Assembly: GCA_035503715.1 (NCBI GenBank)
Contig: DATJTE010000065.1
Location: forward strand, 1-28,748
DNA: 28,748 nucleotides
Origin: OAS926 sp035503715
Lineage (GTDB): Bacteria > Pseudomonadota > Alphaproteobacteria > Rhizobiales > Rhizobiaceae
Direction of reading: 5' to 3'
Shown here piece by piece: positions 7,511 to 14,652 of the stretch. The translations under genes were made by a program, and so were the position numbers. Position 1 is the first letter of the stretch. The number at the start of each line of letters is the position of its first letter. Below the pieces are notes generated by a model. That model did not search any database. It saw nothing but the letters and a program-made list of their open reading frames with translations, and was not told the DNA's origin.

Positions 7511-8044
7511 ATGTCTCGTATTGGCAAGAAAGCCGTTTCGCTCCCGCAGGGCGTTTCCGCGTCCATCAGCGGCCAGACCGTGACGGCGAAGGGCCCGAAG
7601 GGCGAACTCAAGTTCGTCGTCAATGACGATATTCTCGTCAAGATGGAGAACAACGAGATCGCCGTCGAGCCGCGCGATCAGTCGAAAGCCTCGCGCTCGA
7701 AGTGGGGCATGTCGCGCACGCAGATCCAGAACATCCTGCAGGGTGTGAAGGAAGGCTACGAGAGGAAGCTCGAGATCACCGGCGTCGGCTATCGCGCGAC
7801 GATGCAGGGCAAGAACCTGCAGCTGGCGCTTGGTTTCAGCCACGACGTCGTCTACGAGACGCCGAAGGGCATCACGATTTCGACGCCGAAGCCGACGGAA
7901 ATCACGGTGTCGGGCATCGACAAGCAGCAGGTCGGCCAGGTCGCCGCGGAAATCCGCGAATACCGTGGCCCCGAGCCCTACAAGGGCAAGGGTGTTCGCT
8001 ACGCCGGCGAGCGCATCGTGCGCAAGGAAGGCAAGAAGAAGTAG
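7511..8044 (+). CDS. rplF: 50S ribosomal protein L6
   Basis: A 177-residue L6, the same length as E. coli. It starts MSRIGKKAVSLPQGVSASIS at 7511; the longer in-frame reading from 7436 overlaps rpsH and is rejected. The C-terminal signature PEPYKGKGVRYAGERIVRKE is complete. L6 consists of two similar alpha/beta domains and binds near the GTPase-associated region and the sarcin-ricin loop. GAGGACAAAGAA lies before the ATG. Its stop is followed at once by a large palindromic repeat element. Confidence 0.97.
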   Translation: MSRIGKKAVSLPQGVSASISGQTVTAKGPKGELKFVVNDDILVKMENNEIAVEPRDQSKASRSKWGMSRTQIQNILQGVKEGYERKLEITGVGYRATMQGKNLQLALGFSHDVVYETPKGITISTPKPTEITVSGIDKQQVGQVAAEIREYRGPEPYKGKGVRYAGERIVRKEGKKK

Positions 8045-8045
8045 G

Positions 8046-8090
8046 CGAATGATCCCGAAAAGTTGCAGACTTTTCGGACAAGATCATTCG
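8046..8090. repeat. Rhizobial-type palindromic repeat, copy 1 (rplF-rplR gap)
   Basis: A nested inverted repeat. The outer arms CGAATGATC (8046-8054) and GATCATTCG (8082-8090) are perfect 9-bp complements. The inner arms CCGAAAAGT (8055-8063) and ACTTTTCGG (8069-8077) form a second perfect 9-bp stem around TGCAG, and four bases (ACAA) bulge on the 3' side. A second copy lies at 15171-15206. This type of element is frequent in intergenic DNA of Rhizobiales. Here it begins one base after the rplF stop and must be transcribed within the operon, so it will fold in the mRNA. Confidence 0.85.
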
Positions 8091-8184
8091 TAAGGAAACA
8101 ACGCCACGGAGAGCGGCCGCGGGAAGCGCCTATCGGCTTACCGCACACGGCCGCTGCCGTTTATCAAGGCAAGGAAGATCGGCC

Positions 8185-8544
8185 ATGGCCAACAAGGAAG
8201 TCACTCAGAAGCGCGCGCAGCGCATTCGCCGCCAGATCAAGAAGGTCTCGGGCGATCGTCCGCGTCTTTCGGTGCATCGCTCGTCGAAGCACATCTACGC
8301 GCAGATCATCGATGACGTGAAGGGTCACACCCTGGCCGCCGCGTCGAGCATCGAGAAGGACATGAAGGGCGGCCTGAAGACCGGTGCGGATTCCGCAGCC
8401 GCGGCGGCCGTCGGCAAGCTTCTCGCCGAGCGCGCAACCAAGGCAGGCGTCAAGGAAGTTGTCTTCGACCGCGGCGCCTACATCTATCACGGCCGCGTCA
8501 AGGCGCTGGCCGACGCTGCTCGCGAGGGCGGGCTCAGCTTCTAA
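8185..8544 (+). CDS. rplR: 50S ribosomal protein L18
   Basis: A 119-residue L18 with the basic N-terminal part RAQRIRRQIKKVSGDRPRLS, the segment VHRSSKHIYAQIIDD, and the C-terminal signature VFDRGAYIYHGRVKALADAAREGGL. L18 binds 5S rRNA together with L5 and helps incorporate it into the 50S subunit. AAGGAAGATCGGCC precedes the ATG. It is separated from rplF by 140 nt that hold the palindromic repeat, an unusually wide gap for this part of the operon. Confidence 0.97.
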   Translation: MANKEVTQKRAQRIRRQIKKVSGDRPRLSVHRSSKHIYAQIIDDVKGHTLAAASSIEKDMKGGLKTGADSAAAAAVGKLLAERATKAGVKEVVFDRGAYIYHGRVKALADAAREGGLSF

Positions 8545-8620
8545 TTTCGCCGGCCGGTGATCCAAAGAGACGCCGGCTAAACAGCAACCCGTGCTTCCGG
8601 AAAAGAACAAGGACTAGGAT

Positions 8621-9190
8621 ATGGCACAGGAACCCAGAGAACGCGGCCGCGGCCGCGAGCGGGATCGCGAAGAGCGCGACAGCGAGTTCGTCGACAAGCT
8701 CGTTCACATCAACCGCGTAGCAAAAGTCGTTAAGGGCGGCCGCCGTTTCGGCTTCGCCGCGCTCGTTGTCGTCGGCGACCAGAAGGGCCGCGTCGGCTTC
8801 GGTCATGGCAAGGCGCGCGAAGTGCCGGAGGCCATCCGCAAGGCGACCGAGAGCGCCAAGCGCGATCTGATCTTCGTGCCGCTGCGTTCGGGCCGCACGC
8901 TTCATCACGACGTGGAAGGCCGCTGGGGCGCTGGCAAGGTTCTGCTGCGCGCTGCCAAGCCGGGTACCGGCATCATCGCCGGCGGTCCGATGCGCGCTGT
9001 TTTCGAGACGCTCGGCATGCACGACGTCGTCGCCAAGTCGATGGGTTCCTCGAACCCGTACAACATGGTTCGCGCCACGTTCGACGCGCTGAAGAGCCAG
9101 ATGCATCCGAAGGATGTCGCTTCGGCTCGCGGCATCAAGTATTCCACGCTTCAGGCTCGCCGCGGCAACGCGGTGACGGCTGACGAATAG
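8621..9190 (+). CDS. rpsE: 30S ribosomal protein S5
   Basis: A 189-residue S5 with a double-stranded RNA-binding-like N domain (residues about 25-90, including VHINRVAKVVKGGRRFGFAA and VGDQKGRVGFGHGKA). A C domain follows with LLRAAKPGTGIIAGGPMRAV. S5 lines the mRNA entry channel and affects decoding fidelity. The first 25 residues (RERGRGRERDREERDS) are a charged extension compared with E. coli S5 (167 residues), as seen in many alphaproteobacteria. AAGGACTAGGAT lies before the ATG. Confidence 0.97.
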   Translation: MAQEPRERGRGRERDREERDSEFVDKLVHINRVAKVVKGGRRFGFAALVVVGDQKGRVGFGHGKAREVPEAIRKATESAKRDLIFVPLRSGRTLHHDVEGRWGAGKVLLRAAKPGTGIIAGGPMRAVFETLGMHDVVAKSMGSSNPYNMVRATFDALKSQMHPKDVASARGIKYSTLQARRGNAVTADE

Positions 9191-9211
9191 TTTCTGACCA
9201 GGACGAAGATC

Positions 9212-9409
9212 ATGGCCAAGAAAGCAGACAAGACCGTAACGGTCGAGCAGATCGGTAGCCCGATCCGCCGCCCGGGCGTGCAGCGCGCGACGCTGATCGG
9301 CCTGGGCCTCAACAAGCGTCACCGCAAGTCGACGCTGGAAGACACCCCCTCGGTGCGCGGCATGATCAAGGCCGTTCAGCACCTCGTTCGCGTCGTCGAC
9401 GAAAAGTAA
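9212..9409 (+). CDS. rpmD: 50S ribosomal protein L30
   Basis: A 65-residue L30 with the expected pattern VTVEQIGSPIRRPGVQRATL, then LGLNKRHRKSTLEDTPSVRG and a final VRVVDEK. L30 is a small single-domain protein bound to 23S domain II near the 5S rRNA. It lies 21 nt after rpsE and 18 nt before rplO, in the canonical spc order. The site AGGACGAAG precedes the ATG. Confidence 0.96.
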   Translation: MAKKADKTVTVEQIGSPIRRPGVQRATLIGLGLNKRHRKSTLEDTPSVRGMIKAVQHLVRVVDEK

Positions 9410-9427
9410 GGCGCGAGGAGAACGTCC

Positions 9428-9901
9428 ATGAAACTCAATGAGATTCGCGACAACGAAGGCGCGACCCATTACAAGAAGCGCCTTGGCCGTGGCATCGGTT
9501 CTGGCTCCGGCAAGACTGGCGGCCGTGGCGTGAAGGGTCAGAAGGCGCGCTCCGGCGTCGCCATCAACGGCTTCGAGGGTGGCCAGATGCCGCTCTACCG
9601 CCGTCTGCCGAAGCGCGGCTTCAAGAACATCTTCTCGAAGGACTTCGTCGCCGTGTCGCTGGCGCGTGTCCAGACCGCGATCGACGCCAACAAGCTCGAC
9701 GCCAAGGAAGTCGTGAACGCCGAAGCGCTGGTGAAGGCGGGTGTCATCCGCCGCGCCAAGGACGGCGTGCGTCTCCTCTCAGACGGCGAACTGAAGGCGA
9801 AAGTGTCCTTCGACGTTGCCGGCGCTTCCAAGGCTGCGCTCGCAAAGATCGAAAAGGCCGGGGGTTCGGTCAAGCTGCCTGAAAAGGCAGCGGCTGAATA
9901 A
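9428..9901 (+). CDS. rplO: 50S ribosomal protein L15
   Basis: A 157-residue L15. The Gly-rich N-terminal extension KRLGRGIGSGSGKTGGRGVK and GQKARSGVAINGFEGGQMPL are diagnostic, as is the PLYRRLPKRGF segment. The C-terminal domain is the L15/L18e-type fold, ending in an Ala/Lys tail. L15 binds 23S domain II late in assembly. GCGAGGAGAA lies before the ATG. It is followed by 160 nt without a gene before secY. Confidence 0.97.
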   Translation: MKLNEIRDNEGATHYKKRLGRGIGSGSGKTGGRGVKGQKARSGVAINGFEGGQMPLYRRLPKRGFKNIFSKDFVAVSLARVQTAIDANKLDAKEVVNAEALVKAGVIRRAKDGVRLLSDGELKAKVSFDVAGASKAALAKIEKAGGSVKLPEKAAAE

Positions 9902-9916
9902 CGGGCCTTCCGGCGA

Positions 9917-9940
9917 GCGGCGGCAGGGGATGGCCGCCGC
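9917..9940 (+). other. Hairpin between rplO and secY
   Basis: GCGGCGGC (9917-9924) and GCCGCCGC (9933-9940) form a perfect 8-bp stem with the loop AGGGGATG, 16 nt after the rplO stop. The following bases are TTGCAACTAC, not a T run, so efficient intrinsic termination is unlikely. Between abundant ribosomal genes and the membrane translocon gene it may lower downstream expression or protect the upstream 3' end; this is inference. The rest of the 160-nt gap shows no other clear element. Confidence 0.45.
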
Positions 9941-10061
9941 TTGCAACTACAGCGGCCGAAGCCTATCTCGTGGCTTTGGTGACACGCGCCGCCCGATCAG
10001 GGCTTTCCGCCTTGCGGCTCCAGCGTGAACTGAGCACATCGCTCCAGGCGGAGAACAGCGC

Positions 10062-11402
10062 ATGGCATCGGCTGCCGAACAACTAGCCTCAAATCTCAAT
10101 TTCGCAGCCTTCGCCAAGGCCGAGGATCTCAAGAAACGCATCTGGTTCACGTTGGGCGCGCTGCTTGTCTATCGCCTCGGCACCTACATTCCGATGCCGG
10201 GCATCAATCCCGACGCCTTTGCGCAGGCGTTTCAGCAGCAATCCGGCGGCGTGCTCGGCATGTTCAACATGTTTGCCGGCGGCGCCGTCGAGCGCATGGC
10301 GATCTTCGCGCTCGGCATCATGCCCTACATCTCGGCTTCGATCATCATGCAGCTCATGACGTCGGTCATCCCGACGCTGGAAGCGCTGAAGAAGGAAGGC
10401 GAGCAGGGCCGCAAGATCATCAACCAGTACACCCGTTACGGCACTGTGCTGCTGGCCCTTGTGCAGGCTTACGGCATCTCGGTCGGCCTGGAGAGTGGCG
10501 CCAACATCGTCACCGATCCGGGCTGGTTCTTCCGCATCTCCGCCGTCATCACGCTGGTCGGCGGCACCATGTTCCTGATGTGGCTCGGCGAGCAGATCAC
10601 CGCGCGCGGCATCGGTAACGGCATTTCGCTGATCATCTTCGCCGGTATCGTCGCGGGCCTTCCGTCCGCGCTTGGCGGGACGCTCGAACTCGGCCGCACC
10701 GGCGCGCTGTCGACCGGCCTGATCCTCGCGATCCTCGTGCTGGCGGTCGTCGTGATCACCGTGATCGTCTTCTTCGAGCGTGCGCAGCGACGGCTGCTCA
10801 TCCAGTATCCGAAACGGCAGGTCGGCAACCGGATGTTCCAGGGCGATACCTCGCACCTGCCGCTGAAGCTCAACACCGCCGGCGTCATCCCGCCGATCTT
10901 CGCCTCGTCGCTGCTGCTCCTGCCTGCGACGCTGGCCGGCTTCTCCTCGGCGGAAACTCTGCCCGGCTGGGCGAGCTCGATTCTGGCCGCGCTCGGCCAC
11001 GGCCAGCCGCTCTACATGCTGCTCTACGGCGGCATGATCATGTTCTTCGCCTTCTTCTACACCGCGATCGTCTTCAATCCGAAGGACACGGCCGACCAGT
11101 TGAAGAAGCATTCGGGCTTCATCCCGGGCTACCGCCCGGGCGAGCGCACGGCCGAATACATCGACTATGTGCTGACCCGCATCACGCTGGTCGGCGCGAT
11201 CTACCTCGTCGTCATCTGCATGATCCCGGAATTCCTGATTTCGGCGACTGGCGTGCCGTTCTACCTTGGTGGCACTTCGCTTCTGATCGTTGTCTCTGTT
11301 ACGCTCGACACTGTCGCGCAGGTACAAGGACATCTCATCGCCCATCAGTATGAAGGGCTGATCAAGAAGTCGAAGCTCCGCGGAGGGAAGAGGGGACGAT
11401 GA
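10062..11402 (+). CDS. secY: Preprotein translocase channel subunit SecY
   Basis: A 446-residue SecY (443 in E. coli), the channel of the SecYEG translocon in the inner membrane. The sequence shows the usual ten hydrophobic segments. The plug-region opening is present (YIPMPGINP at residues 44-52), as is the second signature region (TARGIGNGISLIIFAGIV). The C-terminal cytoplasmic tail ends KSKLRGGKRGR. The start MASAAEQLASNLNFAAF is typical of alphaproteobacteria. It overlaps adk by four bases (ATGA), so the two are probably coupled. Confidence 0.97.
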   Translation: MASAAEQLASNLNFAAFAKAEDLKKRIWFTLGALLVYRLGTYIPMPGINPDAFAQAFQQQSGGVLGMFNMFAGGAVERMAIFALGIMPYISASIIMQLMTSVIPTLEALKKEGEQGRKIINQYTRYGTVLLALVQAYGISVGLESGANIVTDPGWFFRISAVITLVGGTMFLMWLGEQITARGIGNGISLIIFAGIVAGLPSALGGTLELGRTGALSTGLILAILVLAVVVITVIVFFERAQRRLLIQYPKRQVGNRMFQGDTSHLPLKLNTAGVIPPIFASSLLLLPATLAGFSSAETLPGWASSILAALGHGQPLYMLLYGGMIMFFAFFYTAIVFNPKDTADQLKKHSGFIPGYRPGERTAEYIDYVLTRITLVGAIYLVVICMIPEFLISATGVPFYLGGTSLLIVVSVTLDTVAQVQGHLIAHQYEGLIKKSKLRGGKRGR

Positions 11403-11998
11403 GGCTGATACTGCTTGGCCCGCCGGGAGCGGGTAAGGGGACGCAAGCACAGCGACTGGTCGAGAAACACGGCATTCCTCAGCTCTCCACGGGCGACATG
11501 CTGCGCGCGGCCGTCAAGGCAGGCACGCCGGTTGGCCTTAAGGCAAAAGCGGTCATGGACGCCGGCGAGCTCGTGTCGGACGAGATCGTCAACGCGATCG
11601 TCGCCGAGCGCATCGACCAGAAGGACTGCCGCAAGGGCTTTATCCTCGATGGTTACCCGCGCACGCTCCCGCAGGCTGACGCGGTCGGCAAGATGCTCGC
11701 CAAGCGCAAGCTTAAGCTCGACACAGTCATCGAACTGATCGTCGACGATAAGGCGCTGGTCGGGCGCATCGCCAAGCGCGCCGCCGACGCGAAAGCCGCC
11801 GGCCAGCCGGTGCGCAAGGATGACGATCCGGAAGTGTTCCCGGAACGCCTGCGCGAGTACTACAAGAAGACCGCGCCGCTGACGGGCTATTATTACGCCA
11901 AGAAGCTGCTGACCAATGTCGACGGCATGGCCTCGATCGACGAGGTCACCGACCAGATCGAAAAGCTGCTCAAGAAGGCGAAGCGCGGCAAGAAATAG
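11399..11998 (+). CDS. adk: Adenylate kinase
   Basis: A 199-residue adenylate kinase that interconverts ATP + AMP and two ADP in the cytoplasm. The P-loop GPPGAGKGT lies at residues 7-15. The AMP-binding segment LSTGDMLRAAV is near residue 30, and GFILDGYPRT near residue 80 carries the family signature. The lid (about residues 125-145) is short and lacks the inserted zinc-finger-like region of the long form, as in other alphaproteobacteria. Its start overlaps the secY stop. It is the last gene before an antisense gene interrupts the cluster. Confidence 0.97.
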   Translation: MRLILLGPPGAGKGTQAQRLVEKHGIPQLSTGDMLRAAVKAGTPVGLKAKAVMDAGELVSDEIVNAIVAERIDQKDCRKGFILDGYPRTLPQADAVGKMLAKRKLKLDTVIELIVDDKALVGRIAKRAADAKAAGQPVRKDDDPEVFPERLREYYKKTAPLTGYYYAKKLLTNVDGMASIDEVTDQIEKLLKKAKRGKK

Positions 11999-12023
11999 GC
12001 GCCTTTTCTTCGGGGTTGTTCGC

Positions 12024-12383
12024 CTACTCGTCCCAAGCCTGGATCGTGGTCTGCCGCTTGATGCGTCCGCCGTCGAGGTCAAGCACTGCCGCGCAGAAGA
12101 CCTTTACGCCGTCGGGATAGGCGCACGATTCGGTGAACGCGATCCGTGTGTCGTCGCTGGCAGCGATATCGACCGCGTGCGTCATGTCGCGCCCGCACAC
12201 GTCGGCCCAGTAGTTGGAGATCGCGGCGCGGCCGGTGAGCGCCAGCGGCCGGCTCGGCGTGTTGTTGCGGTCGATGATCGTGATAACGGCATCATCGGTG
12301 TAAAAGCTCGCCAGCGCCTTGCCGTCCCGTCCCTCCAGGGCCTGCTTGATCGCCTGTCCTGACACGCCTGTTTTATTGGTCAT
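12024..12383 (-). CDS. SnoaL/NTF2-like family protein, antisense within the ribosomal cluster
   Basis: A 119-residue protein with an NTF2/SnoaL-like pattern: an N-terminal helix (SGQAIKQALEGRDGKALASF), then YTDDAVITIID, LTGRAAISNYW, and strands such as DTRIAFTESCAYPDG and KVFCAAVLDLDGGRI. Such proteins form cone-shaped folds that bind small molecules or act as isomerases or hydratases; no substrate can be named. No signal peptide is seen, so it is probably cytoplasmic. A perfect AAGGAGG site lies 6 nt before its ATG (minus strand). It sits convergent to adk (25-nt gap) and divergent from rpsM, an unusual location for a non-ribosomal gene. Confidence 0.75.
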   Translation of the reverse strand: MTNKTGVSGQAIKQALEGRDGKALASFYTDDAVITIIDRNNTPSRPLALTGRAAISNYWADVCGRDMTHAVDIAASDDTRIAFTESCAYPDGVKVFCAAVLDLDGGRIKRQTTIQAWDE

Positions 12384-12469
12384 GACGTCCCTCCTTGATA
12401 TATGTCGGCATTACCTAACGTTATCATGCCCTAAAATGCTGCGATAGCGAGATTCCCGGTCGAGCGCTG

Positions 12470-12497
12470 TTGACGTCTCCGCTTCATTGGTCTATTG
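12470..12497 (+). promoter_or_regulatory. Candidate sigma-70 promoter for rpsM-rpsK-rpoA-rplQ
   Basis: TTGACG (12470-12475) is spaced 16 bases from CTATTG (12492-12497), resembling the alphaproteobacterial housekeeping pattern TTGAC-N16/17-CTATAT. It lies in the 251-nt divergent gap between the antisense SnoaL-like gene and rpsM. That is where a new promoter is needed if transcription from adk does not read through. The -35 is good; the -10 is only fair. Confidence 0.4.
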
Positions 12498-12518
12498 CCC
12501 GCCCACCTCTCGGCGGGC
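12497..12518 (+). other. Hairpin in the rpsM leader
   Basis: GCCCGCC (12497-12503) pairs with GGCGGGC (12512-12518) around CACCTCTC. A T-rich tract (TTTTTCTTTT at about 12537-12546) occurs 18 nt later, too far for a canonical terminator. If the promoter at 12470-12497 is real, this stem forms at the very 5' end of the message, where it could stabilise the mRNA or act in control. Function is inference. Confidence 0.4.
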
Positions 12519-12634
12519 TGTGAGTCCGTTGAGCGGTTTTTCTTTTGTTCCAAGCAGAAGAGACCGCAAGGGCCGGGCTCCACCGGACGCGGATCAACTC
12601 AAGCGCCGGATTTCCGGCCCATATGGAGAACAGA

Positions 12635-13003
12635 ATGGCTCGTATAGCCGGCGTCAACATACCGACGAACAAGCGCGTTGTGATCGCGCTCCAGTACATT
12701 CACGGAATCGGCAAGAAGTTCGCCCAGGAGATCGTCGACAAGGTCGGCATTCCGGCCGAGCGCCGCGTCAACCAGCTTACCGACGCCGAAGTGCTTGCCA
12801 TCCGCGAGGCGATCGACCGTGACTATCAGGTTGAAGGCGATCTTCGCCGCGAAGTCTCGATGAACATCAAGCGCCTGATGGACCTCGGTTCGTACCGCGG
12901 CCTCCGTCACCGCCGTTCGCTGCCCGTCCGCGGCCAGCGCACCCACACCAACGCCCGCACCCGCAAGGGTCCGGCGAAGGCGATCGCAGGCAAGAAGAAG
13001 TAA
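12635..13003 (+). CDS. rpsM: 30S ribosomal protein S13
   Basis: A 122-residue S13 read from the ATG at 12635, with GGAGAA six bases upstream. Longer in-frame readings (from 12545) add residues foreign to the family. The start MARIAGVNIPTNKRVVIALQ, the helix-two-turn-helix part, and the basic C-terminal SYRGLRHRRSLPVRGQRTHT with NARTRKGP are complete. S13 contacts P-site tRNA and forms inter-subunit bridges with L5. It restarts the alpha-operon part of the cluster after the antisense insertion. Confidence 0.97.
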   Translation: MARIAGVNIPTNKRVVIALQYIHGIGKKFAQEIVDKVGIPAERRVNQLTDAEVLAIREAIDRDYQVEGDLRREVSMNIKRLMDLGSYRGLRHRRSLPVRGQRTHTNARTRKGPAKAIAGKKK

Positions 13004-13008
13004 GTGGC

Positions 13009-13062
13009 GGCAGTCGCCAATCGGCAATAGGCAGTCGGGAACAAATCGACTGCCGACTGCCG
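13009..13062. repeat. GGCAGTCG-type inverted/direct repeat between rpsM and rpsK
   Basis: The arms 13022-13037 (CGGCAATAGGCAGTCG) and 13047-13062 (CGACTGCCGACTGCCG) are complementary at 14 of 16 positions around a 9-nt loop. GGCAGTCG also occurs at 13009-13016, so the unit is repeated directly as well. It fills much of the 127-nt gap and will form a long hairpin in the mRNA. It looks like a dispersed intergenic repeat family, not a terminator, since no T tract follows. Confidence 0.65.
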
Positions 13063-13130
13063 AAGCCCGACTGTCTCTGGTGTAGCCGCTGGCATTACGG
13101 CGGCGTCGATATCGAAGATAAGGACTATCA

Positions 13131-13520
13131 ATGGCTAAGGAAGCCGGCCGCGTTCGCCGTCGTGAACGCAAAAACATCTCGTCGGGCGTTGCCCACGTCA
13201 ATTCGACCTTCAACAACACCATGATCACCGTCACCGACGCGCAGGGCAACACGATTGCCTGGTCGTCGGCGGGGGCTCAGGGCTTCAAGGGCTCGCGCAA
13301 GTCGACCCCGTTCGCCGCACAGGTCGCTGCCGAGGACGTGGCCAAGAAGGCCCAGGAACACGGCATGCGCATGCTGGAAGTTGAAGTCTGCGGACCCGGC
13401 TCCGGCCGTGAGTCGGCTCTGCGTGCCTTGCAGGCGGCGGGTTTCACCATTACATCCATTCGTGACGTGACCCCGATCCCGCACAATGGCTGCCGGCCGC
13501 GCAAGAAGCGTCGCGTCTAA
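13131..13520 (+). CDS. rpsK: 30S ribosomal protein S11
   Basis: A 129-residue S11, the same length as in E. coli. It has HVNSTFNNTMITVTDAQGNT near residue 23, then SSAGAQGFKGSRKSTPFAAQ and the signature end DVTPIPHNGCRPRKKRRV. S11 is on the 30S platform and contacts mRNA near the Shine-Dalgarno helix. AAGGAC lies before the ATG. The N terminus is charged (MAKEAGRVRRRERKN), as usual for alphaproteobacteria. A 97-nt gap with a hairpin leads to rpoA. Confidence 0.97.
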   Translation: MAKEAGRVRRRERKNISSGVAHVNSTFNNTMITVTDAQGNTIAWSSAGAQGFKGSRKSTPFAAQVAAEDVAKKAQEHGMRMLEVEVCGPGSGRESALRALQAAGFTITSIRDVTPIPHNGCRPRKKRRV

Positions 13521-13539
13521 TTCGAAATCTCATCCAAGG

Positions 13540-13555
13540 AGCGCCTGACGGCGCT
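13540..13555 (+). other. Hairpin between rpsK and rpoA
   Basis: AGCGCC (13540-13545) and GGCGCT (13550-13555) form a 6-bp stem with a TGAC loop, followed by TCTTC. This resembles a weak intrinsic terminator and could reduce transcription into rpoA, or be an attenuator or processing site. The T tract is broken, so strong termination is not expected. Confidence 0.4.
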
Positions 13556-13617
13556 TCTTCATGTTTCCAGATCACTCGCCACGATTGGATGGTGGCGATG
13601 AACGGAAGGAAATCAAA

Positions 13618-14628
13618 ATGATCCAGAAAAACTGGCAGGAACTGATCAAGCCGAACAAGATCGAGTTCTCGTCCAAGGGCAAGACCCTCACCAGCCTCGT
13701 CGCCGAGCCGCTTGAGCGTGGTTTTGGCCTCACCCTCGGCAACGCGCTGCGTCGCGTGCTTCTGTCGTCGCTCCGCGGCGCGGCTGTCACCGCCGTGCAG
13801 ATCGACGGCGTGCTGCATGAATTCTCCTCGATCGCCGGCGTGCGCGAGGACGTCACCGACATCGTTCTCAACATCAAGGAAATCGCCATCAAGATGGAAG
13901 GCGATGGTCCCAAGCGCATGGTCGTGCGCAAACAGGGTCCGGGCACCGTTGTTGCGGGCGACATCCAGACCGTTGGCGATGTCGAGATCCTCAATCCGGA
14001 TCACATCATCTGCACCCTCGACGAGGGCGCGGAGATCCGCATGGAGTTCACCGTCGACACCGGCAAGGGTTACGTACCGGCCGACCGCAACCGCGCCGAA
14101 GACGCGCCGATCGGCCTCATCCCGGTCGACTCGCTCTACTCCCCGGTCAAGAAGGTCTCCTACAAGGTCGAAAACACCCGCGAGGGCCAAGTTCTCGACT
14201 ATGACAAGCTGACCATGACGCTCGAGACTGACGGTTCGATCACCGGCGAGGACGCAGTCGCTTTCGCGGCGCGCATCCTGCAGGACCAGCTGGCGCTCTT
14301 CGTCAACTTCGACGAGCCGCAGAAGGCGGTCGCCGAAGAGTCCGTCACCGAGCTCGCCTTCAACCCCGCGCTGCTGAAGAAGGTCGACGAGCTGGAGCTG
14401 TCGGTCCGTTCGGCCAACTGCCTGAAGAACGACAACATCGTCTACATCGGCGACCTGATCCAGAAGACGGAAGCGGAGATGCTCCGGACCCCGAACTTCG
14501 GCCGCAAGTCGCTGAACGAGATCAAGGAAGTTCTGGCCGCCATGGGCCTGCACCTCGGTATGGAAGTGCCGGACTGGCCGCCGGAGAACATCGAAGATCT
14601 CGCGAAGCGTTACGAAGACCAGTACTGA
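13618..14628 (+). CDS. rpoA: RNA polymerase alpha subunit
   Basis: A 336-residue alpha subunit read from the ATG at 13618, preceded by GGAAGGA; an in-frame ATG at 13561 adds 19 unrelated residues. The N-terminal domain (about 1-235) dimerises and scaffolds beta and beta'; it contains ERGFGLTLGNALRRVLLSSL. The C-terminal domain (about 250-320) has ELSVRSANCLKNDNIVYIGD; Arg264 is the counterpart of E. coli Arg265, the key residue for UP-element DNA binding. Length fits alphaproteobacterial RpoA (about 336-340). It lies between rpsK and rplQ; rpsD is not in this position. Confidence 0.97.
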   Translation: MIQKNWQELIKPNKIEFSSKGKTLTSLVAEPLERGFGLTLGNALRRVLLSSLRGAAVTAVQIDGVLHEFSSIAGVREDVTDIVLNIKEIAIKMEGDGPKRMVVRKQGPGTVVAGDIQTVGDVEILNPDHIICTLDEGAEIRMEFTVDTGKGYVPADRNRAEDAPIGLIPVDSLYSPVKKVSYKVENTREGQVLDYDKLTMTLETDGSITGEDAVAFAARILQDQLALFVNFDEPQKAVAEESVTELAFNPALLKKVDELELSVRSANCLKNDNIVYIGDLIQKTEAEMLRTPNFGRKSLNEIKEVLAAMGLHLGMEVPDWPPENIEDLAKRYEDQY

Positions 14629-14652
14629 GCCTACCATCGAGCATAGTACCAA

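Noticed and set aside
10089..11450. Long minus-strand frame (453 codons) opposite secY
   Set aside because: Its translation is rich in Arg/Asp/His and low-complexity, the usual mirror of a GC-rich gene; secY on the other strand is unambiguous.
11999..12023. Intrinsic terminator between adk and the antisense gene
   Set aside because: There is a TTTTCTTC stretch but no convincing GC stem directly before it on either strand.
11999..12634. rpmJ (L36) or infA in the adk-rpsM interval
   Set aside because: No small basic Cys/His-containing frame resembling L36 or IF-1 was found; their absence from this place is usual in alphaproteobacteria.
13004..13070. CRISPR-like array from the repeated GGCAGTCG units
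   Set aside because: Units are about 8 nt, inverted as well as direct, with no spacers and no cas genes.
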